The notes: generated from the sequence alone by a model not told the origin. DNA of 64,000 nucleotides from Vibrio sp. JC009 (GCF_029016485.1 NZ_CP092106.1:2480001-2544000), one strand, 5' to 3'. Positions 39,403 to 49,334 are shown, counted from the stretch's first letter. Made by a program: numbers and translations.

Positions 39403-39516
39403 AATGTATCTCATCAATAAGGACAGAAGGCTCGACATCTATCCATTAGTTTTTTTTATGCGAAACATTATAAATTGTCCATTGCGGATCAGCCAGAGAA
39501 ATTCTATATTTCCCCC

Positions 39517-39728
39517 CGCAACGAAGCCGGAACGGCATGATTCCTCCTGAATCAATCGGCTTATTGTTGCGATGTTGTGTTTGCAAAACTCAATTTTGAG
39601 TTAGGTAGATTTCTACCAACCTGTTATGTATTTACACCTTAGATATGTAACACATACTTCCTGTATTATTTTTGACCTGTCTGTCAAAAAGATTATTTAT
39701 GCACTGCCTGATGGCGGTGCTTTTTTTT
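39517..39728 (+). ncRNA. gcvB: GcvB small regulatory RNA
   Basis: About 212 bases. It contains GCCGGAACG near the 5' end, GTTGCGATGTTGTGTTTGCA, the GU-rich seed region that matches E. coli GcvB R1, then ACTTCCTGTATT with CCTGTCTGTC, and the terminator GCACTGCC-TGAT-GGCGGTGC followed by eight T residues. These blocks occur in the same order as in E. coli GcvB. It is divergent to gcvA, the conserved position. GcvB is an Hfq-dependent repressor of amino-acid and peptide transporter mRNAs. A TATATT -10 lies at 39505-39510. Ends are estimated to within a few bases. Confidence 0.9.
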
Positions 39729-39740
39729 GCTTAAAATTTA

Positions 39741-39927
39741 GGGTTATGGGGTTATGGGGTTATGGGGTTATGGGGTTATGGGGTTATGGGGTTATGGGGT
39801 TATGGGGTTATGGGGTTATGGGGTTATGCAAGATTTGATTCGACTGCACATGATGTCAAACTTTTTTAGCTTTTCCCTATAGCCCTATCCCCTAAAGGGC
39901 AAAGCCCGTCCCCATAGCCTATACCCC
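39741..39927. repeat. Octamer/core-hairpin intergenic element, copy e
   Basis: Eleven perfect tandem GGGTTATG units (39741-39828), then a conserved middle (ATGCAAGATTTGATTCGACT, then GCACATGATGTCAAACTT), then CCCTATAGCCCTAT and the core AGGGCAAAGCCCGTCC (39896-39911). Except for array length it is nearly identical to copy f on the other side of thiI, in the same orientation. Confidence 0.95.
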
Positions 39928-39933
39928 AGATTC

Positions 39934-39961
39934 AAAAAAAGGATACCGAAGCATCCTTTTT
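39934..39961 (-). terminator. Terminator after thiI
   Basis: AAAAAGGAT (39936-39944) pairs with ATCCTTTTT (39953-39961), loop of eight bases; both flanks are A/T runs so it can work in both directions. Confidence 0.7.
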
Positions 39962-39987
39962 CAACAAAACAAAATGATAAGTAAAAG

Positions 39988-41436
39988 TTACGGCCTATAA
40001 ACCTTAACATTCTCAAACCCCTGCTCCTTCAAATACAGCGCCTGAAGCTTACTCATCACTCCGCGGTCACAGTACAGAAGGTAGGATTTGGACTGGTCTA
40101 AGTCGCCAAACTTAGTCGCTAGCTTATAGAACGGAAGATGTTTCACTTCTACGCCGTCGATTTCCAGCGGGTTTTCATCTTCTTCGTCCGGGCTGCGGAT
40201 ATCCAGTACGATGGCGTGCTCGTGCACTGCATCAACCAGTTCAACTTCCGGAGCCTGCTCCTGGGTTTCTTTTTCGATATCGCGGATATCCATTACGCGG
40301 GCGTTATAAACCACCTGCTCAAGTACAGAGAAATCGAACTTCTCTTCTTCCGCTTCCAGCTTAGCTTTCACCGCTTTTACGGTTGGCTTTCTGGAGATAA
40401 CACCGCAGTATTCCGGCATAACTTTGGCAAAATCTTCTGTACCGATATCGCGGGACAGGTTGATAATGTCTTCTTTATCCCAGTTGATAAGCGGACGTAG
40501 AATCAGAGTATCGGTTACACCATCGATATGGCGAAGGTTTGTCAGTGTCTGGCTGGACACCTGACCCAGCGCTTCACCGGTAACCAGAGCCTGAATGCCA
40601 AACTTCTCAGCAAGCATACCACCGGCACGCATAAACATACGCTTAAGCACAACGCCCATCTGACCGTCGTCTACCTTCTCCAGGATTTCAGCAACCACTG
40701 GTTCAAAATCCACGGCGATAAACTTCACCTTGGCCGAAGAGCCGTACTTGTTCCACAGGAAGTGAGCCACCTGCTTAACACCGATTTCATGCGCGGGACC
40801 GCCAAGGTTAAAGAAGCAGTAATGGGTCTTAGAACCGCGTTTGATATGCAGGTAACTTGAAACACCTGAATCAAAGCCGCCTGAAATCAGGCTAAGAACA
40901 TCTTCCTGAGTGCCCAGAGGGAAACCGCCCAGACCTTTATGACGTGCGATAACCTGATTCAGCTTGTCGCTGGCAATTTCAATATTGACCGTCACATCCG
41001 GGTTATGTAGTTTTACTTTTGCACTTTCAACCGCCTGATTCAGGCCGCCACCAACATAGCGCTCAAGTTCGATAGAAGTAAATTCATGCTTACCGCGACG
41101 CTTAACACGCACCACAAAAGTCTTGTCTTGAATCTTGCTGCGGCTTAGCTCAAGCACCTGCTCGTAGATATCGTGCATATCCTTAAATTCAGACTGCTGA
41201 ACTTCAAGGCTATGGTGAATACCCGGAGTCTGAGTCAGGATAGTTAAAACTTGTTGGTAATACTCATCACTGTTAGCCGTTACCTCAATATGGTCACGAC
41301 GGTTGAACACAGCAACAGATTCCGTTTGGCGCTGGATGATGTTTCTCAGGTTACATTCCAGAATTCGGGTAAATCGCTTACGTACCGATTCACTCTTAAC
41401 AAAAATCTCCGGATGAGGCTTAACAATAAATTTCAT
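39988..41436 (-). CDS. thiI: tRNA 4-thiouridine synthase / thiamine sulfurtransferase ThiI
   Basis: 482 residues from ATG 41436 ([20 protein letters not shown]). It adenylates U8 of tRNA and transfers sulfur; it also serves thiazole synthesis. Domains: N-terminal ferredoxin-like and THUMP (to ~165), PP-loop domain with [11 protein letters not shown] (about 180-190), and a C-terminal rhodanese domain with [10 protein letters not shown], whose Cys falls at residue 456, the position of the catalytic Cys in E. coli. A 14-residue upstream extension is not supported. The gene is flanked on both sides by direct copies of the same repeat element. Confidence 0.97.
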   Translation of the reverse strand: MKFIVKPHPEIFVKSESVRKRFTRILECNLRNIIQRQTESVAVFNRRDHIEVTANSDEYYQQVLTILTQTPGIHHSLEVQQSEFKDMHDIYEQVLELSRSKIQDKTFVVRVKRRGKHEFTSIELERYVGGGLNQAVESAKVKLHNPDVTVNIEIASDKLNQVIARHKGLGGFPLGTQEDVLSLISGGFDSGVSSYLHIKRGSKTHYCFFNLGGPAHEIGVKQVAHFLWNKYGSSAKVKFIAVDFEPVVAEILEKVDDGQMGVVLKRMFMRAGGMLAEKFGIQALVTGEALGQVSSQTLTNLRHIDGVTDTLILRPLINWDKEDIINLSRDIGTEDFAKVMPEYCGVISRKPTVKAVKAKLEAEEEKFDFSVLEQVVYNARVMDIRDIEKETQEQAPEVELVDAVHEHAIVLDIRSPDEEDENPLEIDGVEVKHLPFYKLATKFGDLDQSKSYLLYCDRGVMSKLQALYLKEQGFENVKVYRP

Positions 41437-41500
41437 AGGTTGCTTCGCTGTACAAAAATCAGGCGCGCGATTATACACGAGTTTGGGTGTCGGAGGAATA

Positions 41501-41886
41501 GGGTTATGGGGTTATGGGGTTATGGGGTTATGGGGTTATGGGGTTATGGGGTTATGGGGTTATGGGGTTATGGGGTTATGGGGTTATGGGGTTATGGGGT
41601 TATGGGGTTATGGGGTTATGGGGTTAGGGGGTTATGGGGTTATGGGGTTATGGGGTTATGGGGTTATGGGGTTATGGGGTTATGGGGTTATGGGGTTATG
41701 GGGTTATGGGGTTATGGGGTTATGGGGTTATGGGGTTATGGGGTTATGGGGTTATGGGGTTATGGGGTTATGGGGTTATGGGGTTATGCAAGATTTGATT
41801 CGACTGCACATAATGTCAAGCTTTTTTAGCCTTTCCCTATAGCCCTATTCCCCTAAAGGGCAAAGCCCGTCCCCATAACCTATACT
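41501..41886. repeat. Octamer/core-hairpin intergenic element, copy f (36-unit array)
   Basis: 288 bases (41501-41788) of tandem GGGTTATG, exactly 36 units, with a single unit change (TTAGGGGG near 41627). The GGGG blocks are spaced by four bases and fit the G-quadruplex pattern many times over. Then follow the same middle, CCCTATAGCCCTAT and core AGGGCAAAGCCCGTCC (about 41856-41871) as in copy e. Reading frames inside the array (MGLWGYGV repeats) are by-products of the period. Confidence 0.97.
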
Positions 41887-41912
41887 ACAGAATCAAAAAA
41901 AAATGGATTGGA

Positions 41913-41941
41913 TGAAAAAGCGGACTCTCGCCCGCTTTTTC
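41913..41941 (-). terminator. Terminator after pomB
   Basis: AAAAAGCGG (from 41916) pairs with CCGCTTTTT (ends 41940) around a seven-to-eight-base loop, directly after the pomB stop at 41944. Confidence 0.75.
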
Positions 41942-41943
41942 TA

Positions 41944-42912
41944 TTACTGCTGATTATTCCCCTGCACACTCACCTCATCGCTAAAGTGAGGTTTACCCTG
42001 CAGGATACCGATTTCCACTCGCCGGTTTTGTGCCCGCAGAATCGGGGTTGAGTTATCGTTAAGCGGCTCTGTATCTGCCATACCCTGAACTCTCAGGCGG
42101 GAGTGATTGAAGCCTTTCACTTTTTCCATCTCATGTGCAACGGAAACGGCACGCTGAGAGGAGAGATCCCAGTTAGAGCGGTAAAGCTCGGAGTCCAGCA
42201 CCTGGTTATCTGTATGGCCAGAAATTCTGACGACGCCCGGAACATCTTTAACCAAGTCAGCTATCTGCCTTACCAGCGGTCTGAACTTAGGCTGAAGGAA
42301 AGCAGAACCTGCCGGGAAGGCACCCTTCTCGCGAATCCGGATAATGATCTCCTGACCCAGGTTTTCTACTTCAATCGCACCCTGGTCAATTTCACGCTCC
42401 AGCGCTTTCTTGATACTTTCTTCCAGAGAATCTGTCTCTTCCGCGGCGGACTGAGCCTGGTCAGTCTGCTCCTGTTCAATATCCTTCGCGGCATCCTCAC
42501 TCTGACTCATCTTGGTTGAAGTTTCCGGCGACTGTCCGCCCGTCATCTTACCCTGCTCGCGGTTTTTACCACCGGCACGGTCAGACTCACCCTCATGGAA
42601 ATCCAGAGTCTGCTGAGTAATATCGATAGTCTGCTGCATAATAACGTCGATAGGCGTCGGCTCAGGCCTGCCCGGACGGAACTCCTGAGCGATCACACTG
42701 GTACCTTTAGGGATATCTTTTACCTCAAGGCGGTTTTGCACACCGAAGGCAAATTTCATGGAACCGGCAATCTGTTTAAACTTCAGTACGTCCATTTCTG
42801 AGAACGACAGCAGAAGTACGAAAAAGCACATCAAAAGTGACATCAGGTCGGCGAACGTACCCATCCACGCGGGGAGACCGGGTGGCGGGCATTTGCAATC
42901 TTCTTCTTCCAT
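41944..42912 (-). CDS. pomB: Sodium-driven flagellar motor protein PomB
   Basis: 322 residues. PomB is the MotB-type stator subunit of the Na+-driven polar flagellar motor. After MEEEDCKCPPPGLPAWMGTF, one membrane helix (ADLMSLLMCFFVLLLSFSEM) carries the essential Asp of the ion path. A long hydrophilic linker (about 90-190) precedes a C-terminal OmpA-type peptidoglycan-binding domain with RISGHTDNQVLDSELYRSNW and VQGMADTEPLNDN. Starts 15 bases after the pomA stop. Confidence 0.95.
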   Translation of the reverse strand: MEEEDCKCPPPGLPAWMGTFADLMSLLMCFFVLLLSFSEMDVLKFKQIAGSMKFAFGVQNRLEVKDIPKGTSVIAQEFRPGRPEPTPIDVIMQQTIDITQQTLDFHEGESDRAGGKNREQGKMTGGQSPETSTKMSQSEDAAKDIEQEQTDQAQSAAEETDSLEESIKKALEREIDQGAIEVENLGQEIIIRIREKGAFPAGSAFLQPKFRPLVRQIADLVKDVPGVVRISGHTDNQVLDSELYRSNWDLSSQRAVSVAHEMEKVKGFNHSRLRVQGMADTEPLNDNSTPILRAQNRRVEIGILQGKPHFSDEVSVQGNNQQ

Positions 42913-42927
42913 TGCGGCTACTCCCCG

Positions 42928-43692
42928 TTACTCACTGTCAACATCAAGAACGCGCTTCTTCTCGTTCAGATAGTTCTTCAGATAGCCATCAATAACACGC
43001 GGGTTCTGTCCATCCTGAATCGCTAACACGCCATCCATAATCAATCTGCGGTTTAGTTTTTCCTGCTCTTTACGTAAGGATAGTTTATCGGCAATCGGGA
43101 AGAACAACATGTTTGCCAGAATCGCACCATAAAGCGTTGTCAAAAGGGCAACCGCCATCGCAGGACCAATGGACTTAGGGTCATCCATGTTTGAAAGCAT
43201 GGCTACCAGACCAACCAGGGTACCGATCATTCCCATCGCCGGTGCTACGTCACCAAACTGACGGAAAGCCTCACTACCCTGAGTATGTCGCTCTTCTGTC
43301 AGCGCGATATCCTTTGACATCGCAGCGCGCACAACCTCAGCGTCATGACCATCTACCAGAAGGTCGATACCTTTTTGCATAAAGCTGCTGGTTATTTCCA
43401 TCTCTTCTAACGCAAGAAAACCGCCTTTACGTGCCGCATCGGCCATCTCTACAATTTTCGCGATCAGATCTTCCGGCTCGTCGGTCTTGAACATAAACGC
43501 CTTACCGGCGATCTTAAAGGCAGAGAAAAACTGCCCCATGGTGAATTTCATTAATACTACACAACAGGATCCCCCTACCACGATAAGTATCGACGTGACG
43601 TCGACAAACATACCAATGCTGCCACCAAGAATCATAGCCATGATTACGAAGGCAAAGGCACCTATCAAACCTATTAACGTTGCTAAATCCAC
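42928..43692 (-). CDS. pomA: Sodium-driven flagellar motor protein PomA
   Basis: 254 residues with four membrane helices: MDLATLIGLIGAFAFVIMAM near the start, the second at about 30-50, and two in the C-terminal half (APAMGMIGTLVGLVAMLSNM and VALLTTLYGAILANMLFFP). PomA with PomB forms the stator; the cytoplasmic loop (about 80-150) contacts the rotor. The pair pomA-pomB is one operon, placed next to xseB-ispA-dxs, as known for Vibrio. Confidence 0.96.
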   Translation of the reverse strand: MDLATLIGLIGAFAFVIMAMILGGSIGMFVDVTSILIVVGGSCCVVLMKFTMGQFFSAFKIAGKAFMFKTDEPEDLIAKIVEMADAARKGGFLALEEMEITSSFMQKGIDLLVDGHDAEVVRAAMSKDIALTEERHTQGSEAFRQFGDVAPAMGMIGTLVGLVAMLSNMDDPKSIGPAMAVALLTTLYGAILANMLFFPIADKLSLRKEQEKLNRRLIMDGVLAIQDGQNPRVIDGYLKNYLNEKKRVLDVDSE

Positions 43693-43993
43693 TGAGCACC
43701 TCTTATGCTGTTACTTTCTACCGGACTTCTCTTTATCCGTTCAGCGTGAATGTTCATTCTATCGGCAAGAAACCGAGTTGTTTTAGGCATTTATTTGCAA
43801 AAGCATCACATTTTGCAAAAAAAGAGCCAGAAAACAGACTCTGACAACACCAGAATAAGCGTTACCGGGCTAAATTCCAAGTTAACACTCTCGAATAATA
43901 GCTATCACTCAGTCAGCAAATTATAATAGAGCTATTTGACCGGGCTTAACCTCTGAGGTAAGTTTCGTCCACTTCCCAAAAAGCAGAACGATT
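43693..43993. promoter_or_regulatory. Divergent promoter region pomA / xseB
   Basis: 301-base gap without an ORF. It holds a perfect inverted repeat TTTGCAAAA (43794-43802) / TTTTGCAAA (43811-43819) with spacer GCATCACA, operator-like, and TATAAT at 43922-43927 suitable as the -10 of xseB. No regulator can be assigned from sequence. Confidence 0.45.
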
Positions 43994-44248
43994 ATGGCAA
44001 GCAAAAAACCTGAAAACATGACCTTCGAAGCCACCCTTGAGGAGCTGGATACGTTAGTAGAACAGCTTGAAAGCGGTGACCTTGCACTTGATGATGCTTT
44101 AAAAAAATTCGAAAGGGGAATATCGCTGGCAAGAGCCGGTCAATCAAAGCTGACGGAAGCAGAACAGAGAGTGTCTATTCTGCTCAGCAATGATGATCAG
44201 GCGCAGCTGTCTCCATTTCATCCATCCGGCCAGAGTGACGAAGAATAA
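43994..44248 (+). CDS. xseB: Exodeoxyribonuclease VII small subunit
   Basis: 84 residues. XseB forms helical pairs that bind XseA in exonuclease VII. MTFEATLEELDTLVEQLESG and LDDALKKFERGISLARAGQ are the family motifs. The stop is followed directly by the ispA ATG, so the three genes xseB-ispA-dxs form the conserved operon. Confidence 0.95.
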   Translation: MASKKPENMTFEATLEELDTLVEQLESGDLALDDALKKFERGISLARAGQSKLTEAEQRVSILLSNDDQAQLSPFHPSGQSDEE

Positions 44249-45133
44249 ATGCTGAATAACCTTCCGCTCTATCAGGAGCGTAACAGCCAACAGCTCAAGA
44301 TTTGGCTGGATAAACTTGATCATCAAAATGAGTCCCTGATTCAGGCAATGCGCTACGGACTGGTTCTGGGTGGCAAGCGGGCAAGGCCGTTTCTTGTCTA
44401 TGCCACAGGTGAAATGCTGGGATGCAGGTTAGAAGATCTTGATACTCCGGCATCTGCTATCGAGTGCATTCATGCCTATTCGCTGATCCATGATGACCTT
44501 CCTGCAATGGATGACGATGAATTAAGACGCGGCAAACCCACCTGTCATATCGAGTTTGATGAAGCGACTGCGATTCTTACCGGTGATGCTCTACAGACTC
44601 TGGCCTTTTCCATTTTGTCTGAAGGACACTTATCTTCTGAAGGCAAGTCTATGCGTGTCAAAATGATACAGTTTCTTGCACAGGCATCTGGCGCTCAGGG
44701 AATGTGCCTTGGTCAGGCCCTTGATCTTGGGGCCGAAAACCGCGCTGTCAGCCTGAATGAATTGGAGATAATTCACAGGAATAAGACAGGTGCACTGATA
44801 AAATGTGCCATTCGTATGGGAGCTTTATCTGCCGGAGAGAAAGGAGCTGAAATCCTTCCGGCGCTGGATAAGTATGCGGATACCGTAGGCCTTGCATTTC
44901 AGGTTCAGGATGACATCCTTGATATCATCGGCGATACCGAAACACTGGGTAAGCCTCAGGGTTCAGATCAGGAGCTGCATAAATCCACTTATCCTGCCCT
45001 GCTTGGACTGGAAGGTGCCAGAAAAAAAGCTGACGATCTTTTGGCTCAGGCACTTCATGCATTGGACACGATCCCGTACAATACTCAGTCACTCGAAGAG
45101 TTCGCCCGATATGTTGTCGAGCGCAAAAGTTAA
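44249..45133 (+). CDS. ispA: Farnesyl diphosphate synthase
   Basis: 294 residues. IspA condenses DMAPP/GPP with IPP to FPP. The first Asp-rich motif is [14 protein letters not shown] (from about residue 82), the second is [13 protein letters not shown], and [14 protein letters not shown] precedes. The product feeds uppS (15901-16653) for undecaprenyl diphosphate. Directly joined to xseB (no gap) and 23 bases before dxs. Confidence 0.97.
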   Translation: MLNNLPLYQERNSQQLKIWLDKLDHQNESLIQAMRYGLVLGGKRARPFLVYATGEMLGCRLEDLDTPASAIECIHAYSLIHDDLPAMDDDELRRGKPTCHIEFDEATAILTGDALQTLAFSILSEGHLSSEGKSMRVKMIQFLAQASGAQGMCLGQALDLGAENRAVSLNELEIIHRNKTGALIKCAIRMGALSAGEKGAEILPALDKYADTVGLAFQVQDDILDIIGDTETLGKPQGSDQELHKSTYPALLGLEGARKKADDLLAQALHALDTIPYNTQSLEEFARYVVERKS

Positions 45134-45156
45134 TACACAATAAGAAAGCGCCATAT

Positions 45157-47028
45157 ATGACTCTTGATATTTCCAGATATCCCACGCTCGCTCTGGCTGA
45201 AACGCCGGACGAGTTACGTACGCTGCCAAAAGAGACTCTGCCTAAGCTCTGTGATGAGTTGCGTACTTATCTGCTTAACTCCGTCAGCCAGTCCAGCGGA
45301 CACTTAGCGTCAGGTTTAGGTACTGTAGAGCTAACTGTTGCTCTGCATTACGTTTACGAAACCCCGTTCGACCGTCTTATCTGGGATGTGGGCCACCAGG
45401 CTTATCCGCATAAAATCCTGACAGGGCGAAGAGATCAGCTACCGACAATACGGCAGAAAGACGGTTTGCACCCTTTCCCATGGCGCGAAGAAAGTGAATA
45501 TGACGTACTTTCGGTGGGTCACTCCTCGACCTCTATCAGCGCAGCCTTAGGCATGGCTATCTCAGCTGAAAAAGAAGGCAAAGGGCGTAAGGTTGTCAGT
45601 GTTATCGGCGATGGTGCTATTACTGCTGGTATGGCTTTTGAGGCGATGAACCACGCCGGTGATATCCATAACGATATGCTGGTTGTACTTAACGATAACG
45701 AGATGTCTATTTCAGAAAATGTTGGCGCACTGAATAACCATCTTGCACAGGTGCTGTCCGGCAGTCTGTATACCTCCATTCGTGAAGGCGGTAAAAAAGT
45801 CCTTTCCGGCGTTCCGCCAATTAAAGAACTGGTCAAGCGCACGGAAGAGCACCTTAAAGGTATGGTCGTTCCGGGCACTATGTTTGAAGAGCTTGGCTTT
45901 AACTATATCGGACCTGTAGATGGTCATGATGTTAATGAACTGGTTAAGACGCTGAAAAATATGCGCGGTCTGAAGGGCCCTCAGTTCCTGCATATCATGA
46001 CTAAAAAAGGCAAAGGCTACGAGCCGGCGGAAAAGGATCCTATCGGTTACCACGGCGTTCCGCGCTTTGATCCTAACGGCAGCAGCCTGCCAAAGAGCAA
46101 CGGCACCAAACCGACCTTCTCTAAAGTATTCGGCGACTTCCTGTGCGATATGGCAGCTCAGGATGAAAAGCTAATGGCAATCACGCCGGCAATGCGCGAA
46201 GGCTCAGGCATGGTCCGCTTTTCTAAGGAATACCCTGAACAGTTTTTTGATGTTGCTATTGCCGAGCAGCATGCAGTCACTCTGGCAACAGGTATGGCGA
46301 TTGCAGGCAACAAACCTATTGTGGCAATTTATTCCACCTTCCTGCAACGCGGCTATGACCAGCTAATCCATGATGTCGCCATTATGGATCTTCCGGTTAT
46401 GTTTGCCATCGACCGTGCAGGTATTGTCGGACAGGACGGTCAGACCCACCAGGGTGCATTCGACCTCAGCTTTATGCGCTGTATTCCTAATATGATGATT
46501 ATGGCGCCAAGTGATGAAAACGAGTGCCGTCAGATGCTCTACACAGGCCACCAGCATAACGGCCCGAGCGCTGTGCGCTACCCACGCGGGACCAGCATCG
46601 GCGCAGAAATCCAGAAAGAGATGACTGCACTGGAAATCGGCAAAGGCCGCATTGTCCGCCAAAGCGAGTCTAAGAAAGTCGCGGTGCTAAGCTTCGGCAC
46701 CATGCTGGAAAGCACGTTAACCGCAGCAGAAGCCCTTGATGCAACCGTTGCGGATATGCGCTTTGTTAAGCCTCTGGATGAAGCTCTGATAACCGAACTG
46801 GCTCAAACCCACGACGTACTGGTAACCGTAGAAGAAAACGTCATCGCAGGCGGCGCAGGCGCCGGTGTGCTTGAGTTTATGATGAAGGAAAAACTGATTA
46901 AACCGGTACTGAATCTTGGTTTGCCTGATGAGTTTGTTTCGCAGGGAACGCAGGAGGAAGTTCTGGCGGAGCTTGGACTGGATGCGGAAGGGATTTTGGA
47001 ATCTATTCGAGCTTATATGGATAAGTAG
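45157..47028 (+). CDS. dxs: 1-deoxy-D-xylulose-5-phosphate synthase
   Basis: 623 residues. Dxs joins pyruvate and glyceraldehyde 3-phosphate with TPP, the first step of the MEP route. The TPP-binding motif is [20 protein letters not shown] (about 150-170), with [16 protein letters not shown] ahead; the transketolase-like domain shows [13 protein letters not shown] and the C-terminal domain [13 protein letters not shown]. Upstream ispA and the distant ispC belong to the same pathway. The stop is followed at once by a repeat element. Confidence 0.98.
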   Translation: MTLDISRYPTLALAETPDELRTLPKETLPKLCDELRTYLLNSVSQSSGHLASGLGTVELTVALHYVYETPFDRLIWDVGHQAYPHKILTGRRDQLPTIRQKDGLHPFPWREESEYDVLSVGHSSTSISAALGMAISAEKEGKGRKVVSVIGDGAITAGMAFEAMNHAGDIHNDMLVVLNDNEMSISENVGALNNHLAQVLSGSLYTSIREGGKKVLSGVPPIKELVKRTEEHLKGMVVPGTMFEELGFNYIGPVDGHDVNELVKTLKNMRGLKGPQFLHIMTKKGKGYEPAEKDPIGYHGVPRFDPNGSSLPKSNGTKPTFSKVFGDFLCDMAAQDEKLMAITPAMREGSGMVRFSKEYPEQFFDVAIAEQHAVTLATGMAIAGNKPIVAIYSTFLQRGYDQLIHDVAIMDLPVMFAIDRAGIVGQDGQTHQGAFDLSFMRCIPNMMIMAPSDENECRQMLYTGHQHNGPSAVRYPRGTSIGAEIQKEMTALEIGKGRIVRQSESKKVAVLSFGTMLESTLTAAEALDATVADMRFVKPLDEALITELAQTHDVLVTVEENVIAGGAGAGVLEFMMKEKLIKPVLNLGLPDEFVSQGTQEEVLAELGLDAEGILESIRAYMDK

Positions 47029-47029
47029 G

Positions 47030-47190
47030 GTGGATGGGGACGGACTTCGTCCTATAGGCCCTGGGCCCTGGGTTGTTCATTGGTACTTTCAGCACTGCAA
47101 TAAAAAAGCTCATCATCACGATGAGCTTTTTTATTGCCTCTTCCCAGGGCCCAGTAGCGAGCGAAGCGAACGTCCTAGGGCCTAAAAAAC
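47030..47190. repeat. CCCTGGG-type element with both core types, copy g
   Basis: Between convergent dxs and fusA2. The left part holds the type I core in reverse (plus strand GGGGACGGACTTCGTCCTAT, 47037-47056), then two CCCTGGG units. In the middle is the 18-bp terminator hairpin. On the right CCCAGGGCCCAGTAGC leads into the type II core TAGCGAGCGAAGCGAACGTC (47155-47174) and CTAGGGCC. So this element flanks a terminator symmetrically with two cores. Confidence 0.8.
47097..47137. terminator. 18-bp perfect bidirectional terminator dxs / fusA2
   Basis: GCAATAAAAAAGCTCATC (47097-47114) is exactly complementary to GATGAGCTTTTTTATTGC (47120-47137), loop ATCAC. Confidence 0.9.
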
Positions 47191-47225
47191 AAAAACCCCC
47201 AACAGCTCTCGCCATCAGGGGTTTC
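47189..47225 (-). terminator. Terminator after the second EF-G gene
   Basis: On the minus strand AAACCCC (47218-47224) pairs with GGGGTTT (47194-47200), with a loop of about 17 bases and TTTGTTTTTT after. Confidence 0.6.
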
Positions 47226-47249
47226 AAAGTTATCAGAATAAAGCGCTAA

Positions 47250-49334
47250 TTACTTAGCGTTTTCTTCCTTAACTTTAGCAATTACTTCGTCAGCAACGTT
47301 TTGTGGACATGCTGAGTAGTGGCTGAACTCCATAGAGAACTGACCACGGCCAGAAGTGATTGTACGTAGGTGACCGATGTAACCAAACATTTCTGATAGA
47401 GGAACGTCTGCTTTAATGCGAACACCTGTTACACCAGCTTCCTGGTCTTTGATCATGCCACGACGACGGTTAAGGTCACCGATTACGTCACCAACGTGAT
47501 CTTCTGGAGTGAACACGTCAACCTTCATAACTGGCTCAAGAAGTTGTGCACCAGCTTTAGGGATAGACTGACGGAATGCACCTTTCGCTGCGATTTCGAA
47601 CGCGATTGCTGAGGAGTCAACTGCGTGGAAACCACCGTCGAATAGTTCAACTTCAACGTCTAGTACAGGGAATCCAGCAAGAACACCCTGGTCCATCATC
47701 ATTTCGAAGCCTTTTTCTACTGCAGGCCAGAATTCTTTAGGTACGTTACCACCAACAACTGTTGAAGAGAACTTGAAGCCGCTGCCAGCTTCGCCTGGCT
47801 TGATGCGGTAGTCGATCTTACCGAACTGACCAGAACCACCAGACTGCTTCTTGTGCGTGTAGCTATCTTCAACTTCCTGAGTGATAGTTTCACGGTAAGC
47901 TACCTGTGGCTGACCAACTTCCAGCTCAACGCCGTAAGTACGCTTCAGGATGTCTACCTTGATGTCCAGGTGAAGTTCACCCATACCTTTCAGGATAGTT
48001 TCGCCTGAATCTTCATCAGTCTCAACCTGGAATGATGGATCTTCTGCAACCATTTTACCGATCGCGATACCCATTTTCTCAGAACCGCCCTTATCTTTAG
48101 GCTTAACAGCAATAGAGATTACTGGTTCTGGGAAGATCATTGGCTCAAGAGTACATTCGTTCTTAGGATCACATAGAGTGTGACCAGTCTGAACGTTCTT
48201 CATACCAACTACAGCGATGATGTCACCAGCCTGTGCAGAGCTGATTTCGTTACGCTCGTCTGCGTGCATCTCAACCATACGGCCGATACGCTCTGTTTTA
48301 CCAGTTGCAGAGTTAAGGATTGTGTCACCTTTCTTCATCACACCAGAGTATACGCGGATGAAAGTTAGTGCACCAAAGCGGTCGTCCATGATCTTGAACG
48401 CAAGAGCACGTAGCGGCTCGCTTGGATCAACTTTAGCAACTTCACCAGTAGCTTCACCAGTGTCTTTGTCTGTTAGAGGCTGTGGATCAACTTCTGTTGG
48501 AGCAGGTAGGTAATCTACAACTGCGTCAAGCATTGGCTGCATACCTTTGTTCTTGAATGCAGAACCACAGAAAGTTGGGAAGAACGCCAGATCACGAGTA
48601 CCTTTACGGATACATTCTTTGATCTGCTCGATAGTTGGTTCTTCACCTTCCATGTATGCCATCATTAGGTCATCGTCCTGCTCAACAGCAGTCTCGATTA
48701 GCATTTCACGGTATTCTTCCGCTTTTTCAGCGTACTCAGCTGGAATTTCTTCAACTGTGTAGTTTTCTGGAAGACCTGTGTCATCCCAGATCAGTGCTTT
48801 CTGGTTTAGTACGTCGATAACACCAACGAAGTCGTCTTCGATACCGATAGGCAGAGTCATAACAAGTGGGTTCGCACCAAGTACGTTTTTCACTTGCTCA
48901 ACAACGCGGTAGAAGTCTGCACCCATACGGTCCAGTTTGTTTACGAAGATCAGACGTGCTACTTCTGATTCGTTAGCGTAACGCCAGTTAGTTTCTGACT
49001 GAGGTTCAACACCACCAGAACCACAGAATACGCCCACACCACCATCAAGTACTTTAAGTGAACGGTAAACTTCAACTGTAAAGTCAACGTGTCCAGGAGT
49101 ATCGATGATGTTTAGACGGTGGTCTTTCCAGAAACAAGTTGTTGCTGCAGACTGGATTGTAATACCACGTTCAGCTTCCTGCTCCATGAAGTCAGTAGTT
49201 GCTGCGCCGTCGTGTACCTCACCAGTACGGTGGATTTTACCAGTTAGCTTTAGGATTCGCTCGGTAGAAGTAGTTTTACCCGCGTCTACGTGAGCAAAAA
49301 TACCAATGTTTCTGTATTTTGATAAGTCAGTCAT
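47250..49334 (-). CDS. fusA2: Elongation factor G, second copy (EF-G 2)
   Basis: 694 residues. The P-loop is [11 protein letters not shown] (residues 14-24), with DTPGHVD and NKLDRMGAD as the other GTP-binding motifs; GERGITIQ-type switch I is present as [13 protein letters not shown], then domains II-V, with [13 protein letters not shown] at the C-terminus. I name it the second EF-G because its neighbours are radA and dxs, not rpsL-rpsG-tufA; the standard fusA must be elsewhere. Codon use is biased as for highly expressed genes. Vibrio genomes are known to carry a radA-linked second EF-G; whether it drives translocation or recycling here is not shown. Confidence 0.9.
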   Translation of the reverse strand: MTDLSKYRNIGIFAHVDAGKTTSTERILKLTGKIHRTGEVHDGAATTDFMEQEAERGITIQSAATTCFWKDHRLNIIDTPGHVDFTVEVYRSLKVLDGGVGVFCGSGGVEPQSETNWRYANESEVARLIFVNKLDRMGADFYRVVEQVKNVLGANPLVMTLPIGIEDDFVGVIDVLNQKALIWDDTGLPENYTVEEIPAEYAEKAEEYREMLIETAVEQDDDLMMAYMEGEEPTIEQIKECIRKGTRDLAFFPTFCGSAFKNKGMQPMLDAVVDYLPAPTEVDPQPLTDKDTGEATGEVAKVDPSEPLRALAFKIMDDRFGALTFIRVYSGVMKKGDTILNSATGKTERIGRMVEMHADERNEISSAQAGDIIAVVGMKNVQTGHTLCDPKNECTLEPMIFPEPVISIAVKPKDKGGSEKMGIAIGKMVAEDPSFQVETDEDSGETILKGMGELHLDIKVDILKRTYGVELEVGQPQVAYRETITQEVEDSYTHKKQSGGSGQFGKIDYRIKPGEAGSGFKFSSTVVGGNVPKEFWPAVEKGFEMMMDQGVLAGFPVLDVEVELFDGGFHAVDSSAIAFEIAAKGAFRQSIPKAGAQLLEPVMKVDVFTPEDHVGDVIGDLNRRRGMIKDQEAGVTGVRIKADVPLSEMFGYIGHLRTITSGRGQFSMEFSHYSACPQNVADEVIAKVKEENAK

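Noticed and set aside
41501..41788. CRISPR array
   Set aside because: The units are contiguous 8-mers with no spacers and no cas genes are near.
41251..41842. Open frames of 192 and 119 codons with MGLWGYGV repeats (also the 39626-39838 frame)
   Set aside because: The 8-bp period gives an 8-residue protein repeat in every frame without stops. There is no ribosome-binding site, and the frames exist only because of the array.
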